A stretch of DNA of 17,597 nt, taken from an uncultured Azohydromonas sp. (GTDB taxonomy: Bacteria > Pseudomonadota > Gammaproteobacteria > Burkholderiales > Burkholderiaceae_C). Positions 1 through 5,832 of the stretch are shown here, piece after piece (positions within the stretch are counted from its first letter, which is position 1; each line of letters opens with the position of its first letter). The notes under the pieces were generated by a model, which did no database searches, was not told where the DNA came from, and saw only the letters and a program-made list of their open reading frames with translations. The stretch lies in the NCBI RefSeq assembly GCF_937926365.1, contig NZ_CALAOH010000140.1, positions 1-17,597 on the forward strand, read 5' to 3'. Made by a program: the position numbers and the translations under genes.

Positions 1-77
1 GCGGCGGGCGCTACGCGCTGTGCACCATGTGCATCGGCGTGGGGCAGGGCATTGCGGTGGTGCTGGAGCGGGTGTGA
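1..77 (+). CDS. pcaF: Thiolase C-terminus, probably 3-oxoadipyl-CoA thiolase (partial)
   Basis: Only the last 24 codons are present, in the frame starting at base 3 and ending in TGA at 75-77. The peptide begins GGRYALCTMCIGVGQGIA and ends VLERV. This is the C-terminal thiolase signature, with the CxxxGxG loop that supplies the second catalytic cysteine (the CIGVGQG segment). Members of this family thiolyse 3-oxoadipyl-CoA to succinyl-CoA and acetyl-CoA, or act as acetyl-CoA acetyltransferases. The fragment alone cannot separate PcaF from a general acetyl-CoA acetyltransferase. The pcaF call rests on the beta-ketoadipate genes downstream. An intrinsic terminator follows about 60 bases later, so this is the last gene of its operon, and pcaIJ may lie upstream outside the window. 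Confidence 0.75.
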   Translation, partial: GGRYALCTMCIGVGQGIAVVLERV

Positions 78-133
78 GCCTGTTCAGGACTTGCGTCGCG
101 TGATGGCCTGGGTCCCATCCTCACCATCCCGAA

Positions 134-156
134 CGCCCGCTGCCCGCGGGCGTTTT
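134..156 (+). terminator. Intrinsic terminator after the thiolase
   Basis: A perfect 7-bp stem CGCCCGC (134-140) / GCGGGCG (146-152) with a 5-nt loop is followed by TTTT (153-156). It lies 57 bases after the thiolase stop and points along the plus strand. It separates the thiolase unit from mtnN. Confidence 0.8.
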
Positions 157-311
157 CACGTCCGGCTGCATAGGCGCCAAGCCCGAGGCACGCATCATCC
201 CCAGCGCACAGGTTCCCTTCCCGCCGCTGTCGGATACTCCCGCCCCGTGGCGGCCGGGGGGCCGCGCAGTCAACAACCGTGATGCGGGACCACCCGCGGG
301 AGGGAGCAGCC
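157..311 (+). other. Intergenic leader before mtnN, no clear promoter
   Basis: This 155-base gap should hold the mtnN promoter, but I see no convincing -35/-10 pair. GATACT at 233-238 is the best -10-like hexamer and has no suitably spaced -35. A GGGAGG-like ribosome site at about 298-304 precedes the ATG at 312. No ORF in the gap looks protein-like. Confidence 0.4.
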
Positions 312-1082
312 ATGAATCGCCTGGCCATCGTGAGCGCCATGGAAGAGGAATTGCGGGGCCTGCGGGACTCGCTGCCGCAGGCGCGGCACGTGCGCCGGGC
401 GGGACGCGATTTCTGGGTCGGCCAGCTGGGCGGGCACGAGGTGGTGCTGGTGCGCTCGCTCATCGGCAAGGTCGCGGCGGCCACCACCACGGCGGTGCTG
501 CTGGAGCATTTCAACGTGCAGGCGCTGCTGTTCACCGGCGTGGCCGGCGGCCTGGGACAGGGCGTGCGCATCGGCGACATCGTCGTGGCCGATCAGCTGC
601 TGCAGCACGACATGGACGCCTCGCCCATCTTTCCGCGCTTCGAGGTGCCGCTGTACGGCACCGACCGCTTCAGCGCGGACGCGGTGCTGTCGCGCCGCTT
701 GGAGCGGGCCTGCGAGGAGGTGCTGGCGGCCATCGAGGCCGACGCCTGCACGGAGCTGTCGCGCGCGCAACTGCATGCCTGTGGCGTGGCGCAGGCGCCG
801 CGCGTGCACCGCGGGCTGATCGTCAGCGGCGACCGCTTCGTCAGCAGCGCGGCGGAGGCGCAGGCGCTGCAGGCCGATCATCCCGAGGCGCTGGCGGTGG
901 AAATGGAAGGCGCCGCGCTGGCGCAGGTGTGCCACGACTTCGGCGTGCCCTGCGCCGTGATGCGCACCATCTCCGACCGCGCCGACGACACGGCGCACGT
1001 GGACTTCAACCGCTTCATCGCCGACGTGGCCAGCCGCTACACGCATGCGGTGGTGTGCGCGATGCTGGGGGCGGGGAGCTGA
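312..1082 (+). CDS. mtnN: 5'-methylthioadenosine/S-adenosylhomocysteine nucleosidase
   Basis: This enzyme hydrolyses MTA and S-adenosylhomocysteine to adenine plus the thioribosyl product, in the cytosol, as part of methionine salvage and the activated methyl cycle. The 256-residue product starts MNRLAIVSAMEEEL and carries the MTAN signatures: AMEEE (catalytic Glu near residue 13), GVAGGL (76-81), VSGDRF (171-176), VEMEGAALAQVC (Glu199) and TISD (Asp222). It is about 25 residues longer than the usual roughly 230, with the extra length around residues 100-165. The ATG at 312 is chosen over in-frame GTG 279 and ATG 282 because the first 11 codons of the longer form are unlike the family and a purine-rich site lies just before 312. 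It stands alone between two terminator or promoter boundaries. The family call is firm. Whether it does something specific in this catabolic setting is unknown. Confidence 0.9.
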   Translation: MNRLAIVSAMEEELRGLRDSLPQARHVRRAGRDFWVGQLGGHEVVLVRSLIGKVAAATTTAVLLEHFNVQALLFTGVAGGLGQGVRIGDIVVADQLLQHDMDASPIFPRFEVPLYGTDRFSADAVLSRRLERACEEVLAAIEADACTELSRAQLHACGVAQAPRVHRGLIVSGDRFVSSAAEAQALQADHPEALAVEMEGAALAQVCHDFGVPCAVMRTISDRADDTAHVDFNRFIADVASRYTHAVVCAMLGAGS

Positions 1083-1133
1083 GGCGGGGCGCTCCACAAG
1101 CCGATTTCAGCCACCGCTGACCCCGGCCTTGCC

Positions 1134-1163
1134 TTGACAGGGCCAGCGCCCGGGCCGTAGTCT
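1134..1163 (+). promoter_or_regulatory. Candidate sigma70 promoter for pcaD
   Basis: A consensus -35 box TTGACA (1134-1139) is followed, after 18 bases, by TAGTCT (1158-1163), which matches the -10 consensus at its first two positions and its last. Transcription would start near 1170, immediately before the inverted-repeat operator, so a bound regulator could block or tune it. An alternative -10, TATATA at 1201-1206, lies inside the operator. Confidence 0.5.
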
Positions 1164-1176
1164 GCGCATCTCATTG

Positions 1177-1210
1177 GTTCGAATTACGAATACTTGTTCG
1201 TATATAGAAC
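1177..1210 (+). promoter_or_regulatory. Multi-half-site operator, IclR-family (PcaR/PcaU-like) type
   Basis: An AT-rich island carries alternating half-sites: TTCGAA (1178-1183), TACGAA (1185-1190), TTCGTA (1197-1202) and GAAC (1207-1210). TACGAA and TTCGTA form a perfect inverted repeat with a 6-base spacer. GTTCG occurs twice as a direct repeat, 19 bases apart (1177 and 1196). Three or more such repeats, two as a palindrome plus a direct copy, is the operator layout known for IclR-family regulators of pca and pob genes (PcaU, PcaR, PobR). The regulator gene is not in the window, so the link is inferred from the site's form and from its place before pcaD. Confidence 0.6.
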
Positions 1211-1239
1211 ATTTGTCGGATTGAAGACCATCCCGCCCC

Positions 1240-1350
1240 ATGAGCACCCACACCCGAAACGACACCCTCCCCGCTGCGCTGCGCGCACGCTTGGCCCGCT
1301 GCGGCGGCAATCTCTCCTGCGTGACGGAGGACAGCCCGTGGACGCTGTGA
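1240..1350 (+). CDS. Possible 36-codon leader ORF overlapping the pcaD start
   Basis: An ATG at 1240 opens a 36-codon frame (starting MSTHTRNDTLPAALRARLA) that ends with TGA at 1348-1350, inside the beginning of pcaD and overlapping pcaD's second in-frame GTG (1347). No good ribosome site precedes it and I recognise no family. It could be a translated leader that couples translation into pcaD, or chance. It is listed because it is the only ORF between the pcaD promoter and pcaD. Confidence 0.2.
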   Translation: MSTHTRNDTLPAALRARLARCGGNLSCVTEDSPWTL

Positions 1351-2144
1351 CCCGCACCACGCCGCGCCTGCACTACCGCATCGACGGCCCGCGCGACGCA
1401 CAGGCGCCTCTGACCTTCGTGCTGGCCCACGCGCTGGGCTGCGACCTGACGATGTGGGACGCCCTGGCGCGGCACCTGGCCGCGCAGGGCCGCGTGCTGC
1501 GCTACGACCAGCGCGGCCACGGCGGCAGCGAGGCGCCGCAAGGGCCGTACACGATGGCGGAGCTGGCCGACGACGCGGCGCGGCTGATCGACGAGCTGGC
1601 GCTGGGTCCCGTCGTGTGGATCGGCCTGTCCATGGGCGGCATGGTCGGCCAGGAGCTGGCGCTGCGGCACCCCGACAAGGTGAAGGCGCTGGTGCTGGCC
1701 AACACCACCTCCGGCTATCCCGCGGAGGCCCAGGCCGGCTGGGCGCAGCGCATCGCCGGCATCGAGCGCGGCGGGCTGGAGGCGATCGTGGACGGCGCGC
1801 TGCAGCGCTGGTTCCACGCGGGCTTCCATGCCGAGCGGCCCGAGGTGGTGGCGCATTGGCGCGAGCGCGTGCTGAGCTGCGATGCGGCCGGCTACGCCGC
1901 CTGCTGCCACGCCATCGCCGGCGTGGACACCACCGAGCGGCTGCCGCGCGTCGCCGTGCCGACGCTGGTCGTCGCCGGCGTGCTGGACCAGGGCACGCCG
2001 CCCGAGATGGCGCGCACCATCGCGCAGGCCATCCCGGGGGCGCGGCTGGTGGTGCTGCGCGAGGCCTCGCACCTGAGCGTGCTGGAGCAGCCGGATGCCT
2101 TCTGCGAGGCGCTGGAGGATTGGCTGCAGGCGGTGCCGGCCTGA
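1338..2144 (+). CDS. pcaD: 3-oxoadipate enol-lactonase (alpha/beta hydrolase)
   Basis: PcaD (CatD) hydrolyses 3-oxoadipate enol-lactone to 3-oxoadipate, the step where the catechol and protocatechuate branches meet. The 268-residue alpha/beta hydrolase shows the family's oxyanion segment HALGCD (31-36), YDQRGHGGS (57-64), the nucleophile elbow GLSMGG with Ser98, the acid Asp217 (VLDQGTP) and the base His245 (ASHLS). The GTG start at 1338 is preferred because GGAGG (1326-1330) sits 7 bases upstream. The reading frame is open further upstream, but the added residues are basic, low-complexity and unlike the family. A terminator follows directly, so pcaD appears to be a single-gene unit driven by the operator-bearing promoter at 1134-1210. 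A related alpha/beta hydrolase activity is possible but unlikely given the neighbours. Confidence 0.9.
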   Translation: MDAVTRTTPRLHYRIDGPRDAQAPLTFVLAHALGCDLTMWDALARHLAAQGRVLRYDQRGHGGSEAPQGPYTMAELADDAARLIDELALGPVVWIGLSMGGMVGQELALRHPDKVKALVLANTTSGYPAEAQAGWAQRIAGIERGGLEAIVDGALQRWFHAGFHAERPEVVAHWRERVLSCDAAGYAACCHAIAGVDTTERLPRVAVPTLVVAGVLDQGTPPEMARTIAQAIPGARLVVLREASHLSVLEQPDAFCEALEDWLQAVPA

Positions 2145-2164
2145 GCCGGCTCTTCCTTGCCGTG

Positions 2165-2187
2165 AGCGCCCGGCTGCGGGCGCTTTT
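2165..2187 (+). terminator. Intrinsic terminator after pcaD
   Basis: A perfect 7-bp stem AGCGCCC (2165-2171) / GGGCGCT (2178-2184) with a 6-base loop runs into TTTT (2184-2187). It lies 20 bases after pcaD and only 29 bases before benE, so benE needs either read-through or its own promoter. I cannot see such a promoter in the short gap. Confidence 0.8.
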
Positions 2188-2216
2188 CGTTTCCTACTCA
2201 TCGAAAACGCATCACC

Positions 2217-3449
2217 ATGCTCCGACGCGACTGGTCCGTCTCCGCCGTCACGGCCGGCTTCCTGGCCGTGCTGATCTCCTACGCCGGGCCGCTGCTGATC
2301 TTCTTCCAGGCGGCGCGGGCGGCCGATGCCTCGCCGGACATGATCGCCTCCTGGGTCTGGGCCATCTCGATCGGCGCGGCCGTCTCCGGCATCGCGCTGA
2401 GCTGGTGGCTCAAGGTGCCCGTCATCACCGCCTGGTCCGCGCCGGGCAGCGCGCTGCTGATCACGCTCTTTCCGGGCCTGTCGCTGCAGGAGGCGGTGGG
2501 CGCCTACGTCACGGCGGCGGCGCTGATCCTGCTGGTGGGGCTCACGGGCGGCTTCGACTGGCTGATGCGGCGCATCCCGCGCGGCGTGTGCTGCGGGATG
2601 ATGGCCGGCATCCTGTTCCAGTTCGGCGCCCACGCCTTCAAGGCCGTGGAAGCGCTGCCGCTGCCTACCTTGTGCATGGTCGGCGCCTACCTCGTGGCGC
2701 GACGCTTCTGGCCGCGCTACCACCTGCTGCTGGTGCTGGCACTGGGCATCGCGCTGACGGCGGGTTCGGGTGGCGTGGACTGGAGCGCGCTGCGCTTCGA
2801 GATCACGCGCCCGGTGTTCATCGCGCCGCAATGGAGCTGGGCCTCGACGCTGAGCCTGGCCGTGCCGCTGGCGGTGGTGAGCCTGGCGGGGCAGTTCCTG
2901 CCCGGCATGGCGATCCTGCGCGGCGCCGGCTACGCCACGCCGGCGCGCCCGGTGCTCGTGGCCACCGGCGCCGCCTCGCTGCTCACGGCGCCGTTCGGCG
3001 GCATCACCACGGTGCTGGCGGCGATCACCGCGGCGCTGTGCACCGGCCGCGAGGCGCATGAGGACGCCGGGCGGCGCTACGTGGCCGGCATCGCCAACGG
3101 GCTGTTCTACCTCGTGGGCGGCTGCCTGGCCGGCACCATCATCGGCCTGTTCACCGTGCTGCCGCCGGCCTTCGTCGCGGTGCTGGCCGGGCTGGCGCTC
3201 ATCGGCGCCATCACGGCCAACGTGCAGGGCGCGGCCAGCGACCCCGAGCACCGCGAGGCGGCCATCGTGACCTTCCTCGTCACGGCCTCGGGCCTGAGCC
3301 TCTGGGGGCTGGGCGCGGCCTTCTGGGGCGTGGTGATCGGCGGCTGCGCGCATGCCGTGCTGGGCTGGAAACGCCCGGCCGCGCCCGTGGCGCCGGCCTC
3401 CGGCCCGGTCACGAGCCCCGTCACGGGCGCGGGCAGCGTCAGCCGCTGA
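2217..3449 (+). CDS. benE: Benzoate/H+ symporter, BenE family
   Basis: This is an inner-membrane importer of benzoate coupled to protons. The 410-residue product is hydrophobic throughout, with about 11-12 predicted membrane segments. It begins MLRRDWSVSAVTAGFLAVLISYAGP, the typical BenE N-terminus, and has the family's helix PVITAWSAPGSALL (about residues 69-82) and the conserved loop TAPFGGITTVLAAITAALCTG (about 260-280). The last 25 residues are a Pro/Ala/Val-rich tail of low complexity with PVTSPVTG repeats. The ATG at 2217 has no obvious Shine-Dalgarno sequence. The end of the gene overlaps the convergent regulator by 11 bases (3439-3449). It is one of two benzoate-type importers here, the other being BenK. 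Family assignment is strong; the substrate is inferred from family and context. Confidence 0.88.
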   Translation: MLRRDWSVSAVTAGFLAVLISYAGPLLIFFQAARAADASPDMIASWVWAISIGAAVSGIALSWWLKVPVITAWSAPGSALLITLFPGLSLQEAVGAYVTAAALILLVGLTGGFDWLMRRIPRGVCCGMMAGILFQFGAHAFKAVEALPLPTLCMVGAYLVARRFWPRYHLLLVLALGIALTAGSGGVDWSALRFEITRPVFIAPQWSWASTLSLAVPLAVVSLAGQFLPGMAILRGAGYATPARPVLVATGAASLLTAPFGGITTVLAAITAALCTGREAHEDAGRRYVAGIANGLFYLVGGCLAGTIIGLFTVLPPAFVAVLAGLALIGAITANVQGAASDPEHREAAIVTFLVTASGLSLWGLGAAFWGVVIGGCAHAVLGWKRPAAPVAPASGPVTSPVTGAGSVSR

Positions 3450-4386
3450 CGGCCCCGCCCGCCGCCGCCGCGGCGGCAGCGGCGCGCCGCTGCGCCTCGG
3501 CCCGTTCCTGGTAGATGCGGTCGATCAGCGCCCGCAGCAGCAACAGGTCGTCGTTCTGGTCGTGCAGCCGCGTGCTCATGACGATCGGCGACACGGCCTG
3601 CGGGTCGCTCAAGGGGCGATACACCACCTCGTCCGGCCGCAGGCGGCTCACGCCGGTCGGCACCACGCAAATGCCCATGCCGGCCGCCACCAGGCCCAGC
3701 GCGGTCTGGATTTCCTGCACCTCGTGCACGGCGCCGGGTTCCAGGCCCTGGTCCCGAAATAGCGCTAGCACCTGGTCGGCATAACTGGGGCGCGGCGTTT
3801 TGGGGTAAACCAGAATATCTTCATTCGCCAACGCGGCGAGAATAATCGGTTTCTCTGGAATTGCCAGAGCATGCTCAATGGGTATGGCGGCGACCAGCCG
3901 CTCCTCGCGCAGCACCTCGCGCTTGACGGCCGGGTCGTCCAGGCGCAGGCGCCCGAAGCCCACGTCGATGCGGCCCGCCTTCAGGGCCTCCAGTTGGTCC
4001 AGCGTCGACATCTCCACCAGTGACAGTTCCGTCTGCGGCCTCTCGGCGCGGAACAGCCGCACCAGCCGCGGCATGGCGCCGTACATGGTCGAGCCTACGA
4101 AGCCGATCACCAGCCGCCGCTCCATACGCGCCACGCGCCGCGTGGCCCGGGCGGCTTGCGACGCGTGCTCCAGCAGCCGTTTGGCGTGACCGTAGAAGAA
4201 GCGGCCCGCCTCGGTGAGCTTCAACGGGCGCGAGCCGCGCTCGAACAGCGGCGTGCCCAGTTCCTCTTCCAGATCCTGGATCTGCCGGCTCAACGGCGGC
4301 TGCGAGATGTGCAGCCGTTCCGCCGCGCGCGTGAAGCTCTGCTCGTCGGCGACGGCCACGAAGTAGCGCAGATGACGCAGTTCCAT
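3439..4386 (-). CDS. benM: LysR-type regulator of the cat-ben genes (BenM/CatM/CatR type)
   Basis: This 315-residue LysR-type regulator has an N-terminal winged HTH (residues 1-60, helix region SFTRAAERLHISQPPLSRQIQDL) and an effector-binding domain from about 90. Residues at the positions known in Acinetobacter BenM/CatM for cis,cis-muconate binding are present: Ser99 (GFVGST) and Thr128 (EMSTLD). Arg160 and Glu162, used in BenM's second benzoate site, are also present, with a Tyr at 292 near BenM's Tyr293. These numbers come from memory of the BenM structure, and the match suggests response to both muconate and benzoate. The C-terminus is an Arg/Ala run (about 300-311) not needed by the family. 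The gene diverges from catB, the usual arrangement for a regulator of that promoter. A stretch around residues 167-212 has markedly lower GC. The symbol could equally be catR or catM. Confidence 0.88.
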   Translation of the reverse strand: MELRHLRYFVAVADEQSFTRAAERLHISQPPLSRQIQDLEEELGTPLFERGSRPLKLTEAGRFFYGHAKRLLEHASQAARATRRVARMERRLVIGFVGSTMYGAMPRLVRLFRAERPQTELSLVEMSTLDQLEALKAGRIDVGFGRLRLDDPAVKREVLREERLVAAIPIEHALAIPEKPIILAALANEDILVYPKTPRPSYADQVLALFRDQGLEPGAVHEVQEIQTALGLVAAGMGICVVPTGVSRLRPDEVVYRPLSDPQAVSPIVMSTRLHDQNDDLLLLRALIDRIYQERAEAQRRAAAAAAAAGGAVSG

Positions 4387-4389
4387 TGC

Positions 4390-4404
4390 ATGCCTATTAG
4401 GTAT
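4390..4404. promoter_or_regulatory. Candidate LysR-type binding box
   Basis: ATGCC-TATTA-GGTAT is a near-palindrome (4 of 5 arm positions complementary) that fits the T-N11-A LysR box. It lies 4 bases upstream of the regulator's ATG in the divergent gap, so it may serve autoregulation as well as catB activation. A second small palindrome, CGGAT (4536-4540) / ATCCG (4547-4551), lies nearer catB. Confidence 0.4.
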
Positions 4405-4424
4405 CGATGCAGTCTAAAAGCGTC

Positions 4425-4454
4425 TTGGACTTCGCGCCAGCCGATTCCTAATAT
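4425..4454 (+). promoter_or_regulatory. Candidate catB promoter in the benM-catB divergent region
   Basis: TTGGAC (4425-4430) and TAATAT (4449-4454) are spaced by 18 bases and read toward catB, giving a predicted start near 4461 and a leader of about 160 bases. The same AT-rich core reads as GAATAT on the minus strand (4456-4451), with TTGGTG 17 bases upstream, and could drive the regulator. A second -35-like TTGACT occurs at 4567-4572 but lacks a good -10. Confidence 0.4.
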
Positions 4455-4620
4455 TCGTTCCATCCAAGGCGCACACCAATAACCACCGGCAATTCAAGGC
4501 AATTCCGGTAGGGCGGTGTTATGCCTGAAACCGGGCGGATCCGAATATCCGTATTTCTTGAAATGGTTGACTTCGGCAGTCTGAAAAGGCGCCGGAGCCG
4601 CCTTCCCAAAAGCTGTGCAG

Positions 4621-5748
4621 ATGAGCTCTGAACTGAAGATCCTCGCGGTCGAAACCCTGCTGGTGGACGTGCCCACCATCCGGCCGCACAAGCTGTCGGT
4701 GGCGACGATGCACCACCAGACGCTGGTGCTGGTGCGCATCGAGGCCAGCGACGGCATCGTGGGCTGGGGCGAGGGCACCACCATCGGCGGCCTGGCCTAC
4801 GGCGAGGAAAGCCCCGAGAGCATCAAGACCAACATCGACACCTACATCGCGCCGATGCTGGTGGGCCAGGACCCGTGCGGCGTGGCGCGGCTGATGGCCG
4901 CCGTGGCCGAGCGCATCCAGGGCAACCGCTTCGCCAAGTGCGCGCTGGAAACCGCCCTCTACGACGGACAGGCCAAGCGCCTGGGCGTGCCGCTGAGCGA
5001 GCTCTTCGGCGGCCGGGTGCGCGACAGCATCCCCGTGGCCTGGACCCTGGCCAGCGGCGACACCCGGCGCGACATCGCCGAGGCCGAGCGCGTGCTGGAG
5101 TCCCGCCGCCACAACATCTTCAAGCTCAAGATCGGCCTGCGCTCGGTGAAGGACGACGTGGCGCACGTGGCCGCCATCAAGCGCGCCCTGGGCGACATGG
5201 CCAGCGTGCGCATCGACGCCAACCAGGCCTGGTCGGTGTCGCAGGCGCTCGAAGGCATGCGGATGCTGGCCGACGCGGGCATCGACATGGTGGAGCAGCC
5301 CATCGCCGCCCACGACAAGACCGGGCTGCAGCGGCTGACGCAGGCCAACATCATCCCGGTCATGGCCGACGAGGCGCTGCACGGCGCGCGCGACGCGTTC
5401 GAGGTGGCGCGGCTGCAGGCCGCCGACATCTTCGCCATCAAGATCAACCAGTCCGGCGGCCTGCACGGCGCGGCGCAGGTCGCGGCCATCGCCAAGGCCG
5501 CCCACATCGAGCTCTACGGCGGCACGATGCTCGAAGGCGCCGTGGGCACCATGGCCTCGGCGCAGCTCTTCTGCACCTTCCACGAGCTGGCCTGGGGCAC
5601 CGAGCTGTTCGGCCCGCTGCTGCTGACCGAGGAAATCCTGCGCGAGCCGCTGGCCTACCGCGACTTCTCGCTGCAGATCCCCACCGCGCCCGGACTGGGC
5701 GTGGCCATCGACGAGGACAAGGTCGCGCGCCTGCGCCGCGATCGCTGA
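4621..5748 (+). CDS. catB: Muconate cycloisomerase
   Basis: CatB converts cis,cis-muconate to (+)-muconolactone and belongs to the enolase superfamily. The 375-residue product has the capping domain (about 1-130, including TIRPHKLSVATM and GWGEGTTIGG) and the TIM-barrel catalytic set: Lys168/Lys170 in KLK, the metal ligands Asp199 (RIDAN), Glu225 (VEQP) and Asp250 (MADE), and the acid/base Lys274 (IKINQSGG). All sit one residue after their known positions in Pseudomonas CatB. The ATG at 4621 is preferred to the GTG at 4615 because the family starts shortly before LKILAVETLLVDVPT. The ribosome site is weak. It is first in the catBA-benABC unit and is followed by catA after 84 bases. The usual catC between or after these genes is absent. 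Confidence 0.95.
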   Translation: MSSELKILAVETLLVDVPTIRPHKLSVATMHHQTLVLVRIEASDGIVGWGEGTTIGGLAYGEESPESIKTNIDTYIAPMLVGQDPCGVARLMAAVAERIQGNRFAKCALETALYDGQAKRLGVPLSELFGGRVRDSIPVAWTLASGDTRRDIAEAERVLESRRHNIFKLKIGLRSVKDDVAHVAAIKRALGDMASVRIDANQAWSVSQALEGMRMLADAGIDMVEQPIAAHDKTGLQRLTQANIIPVMADEALHGARDAFEVARLQAADIFAIKINQSGGLHGAAQVAAIAKAAHIELYGGTMLEGAVGTMASAQLFCTFHELAWGTELFGPLLLTEEILREPLAYRDFSLQIPTAPGLGVAIDEDKVARLRRDR

Positions 5749-5763
5749 GCTCTCAACCATCCT

Positions 5764-5794
5764 CCGTCCGCGAGGACGGGCGCCGAAGCGGCGC
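5764..5794 (+). other. Double hairpin between catB and catA
   Basis: Two adjacent stem-loops lie in the gap. CCGTCC (5764-5769) / GGACGG (5774-5779) is closed by a GCGA tetraloop, and GCGCC (5780-5784) / GGCGC (5790-5794) is followed by TTCCTTT. The second is terminator-like but its T run is interrupted. A role in mRNA processing or partial attenuation is possible. Confidence 0.5.
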
Positions 5795-5832
5795 TTCCTT
5801 TCCCCACTGTTGCACCACCGAAGGAGACACTC

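Noticed and set aside
182..230. CCCGAGGCACGC, resembling the 5' part of an SAH riboswitch before an SAH-related gene
   Set aside because: The downstream pairing half and the conserved core are absent, and the stretch does not fold into the required pseudoknot by eye. The similarity is too short.
1194..1337. N-terminal extension of pcaD starting at TTG 1194 or in-frame codons upstream of 1338
   Set aside because: It would add 48 residues of basic, His/Pro/Arg-rich sequence not found in the family, start inside the operator, and ignore the well-placed GGAGG before GTG 1338.
1107..3353. Very long minus-strand open frame (748 codons) opposite pcaD and benE
   Set aside because: It is antisense to two well-supported genes, is rich in Arg, Ala, His and Gln as expected for GC-rich shadow frames, and has no recognisable domain.
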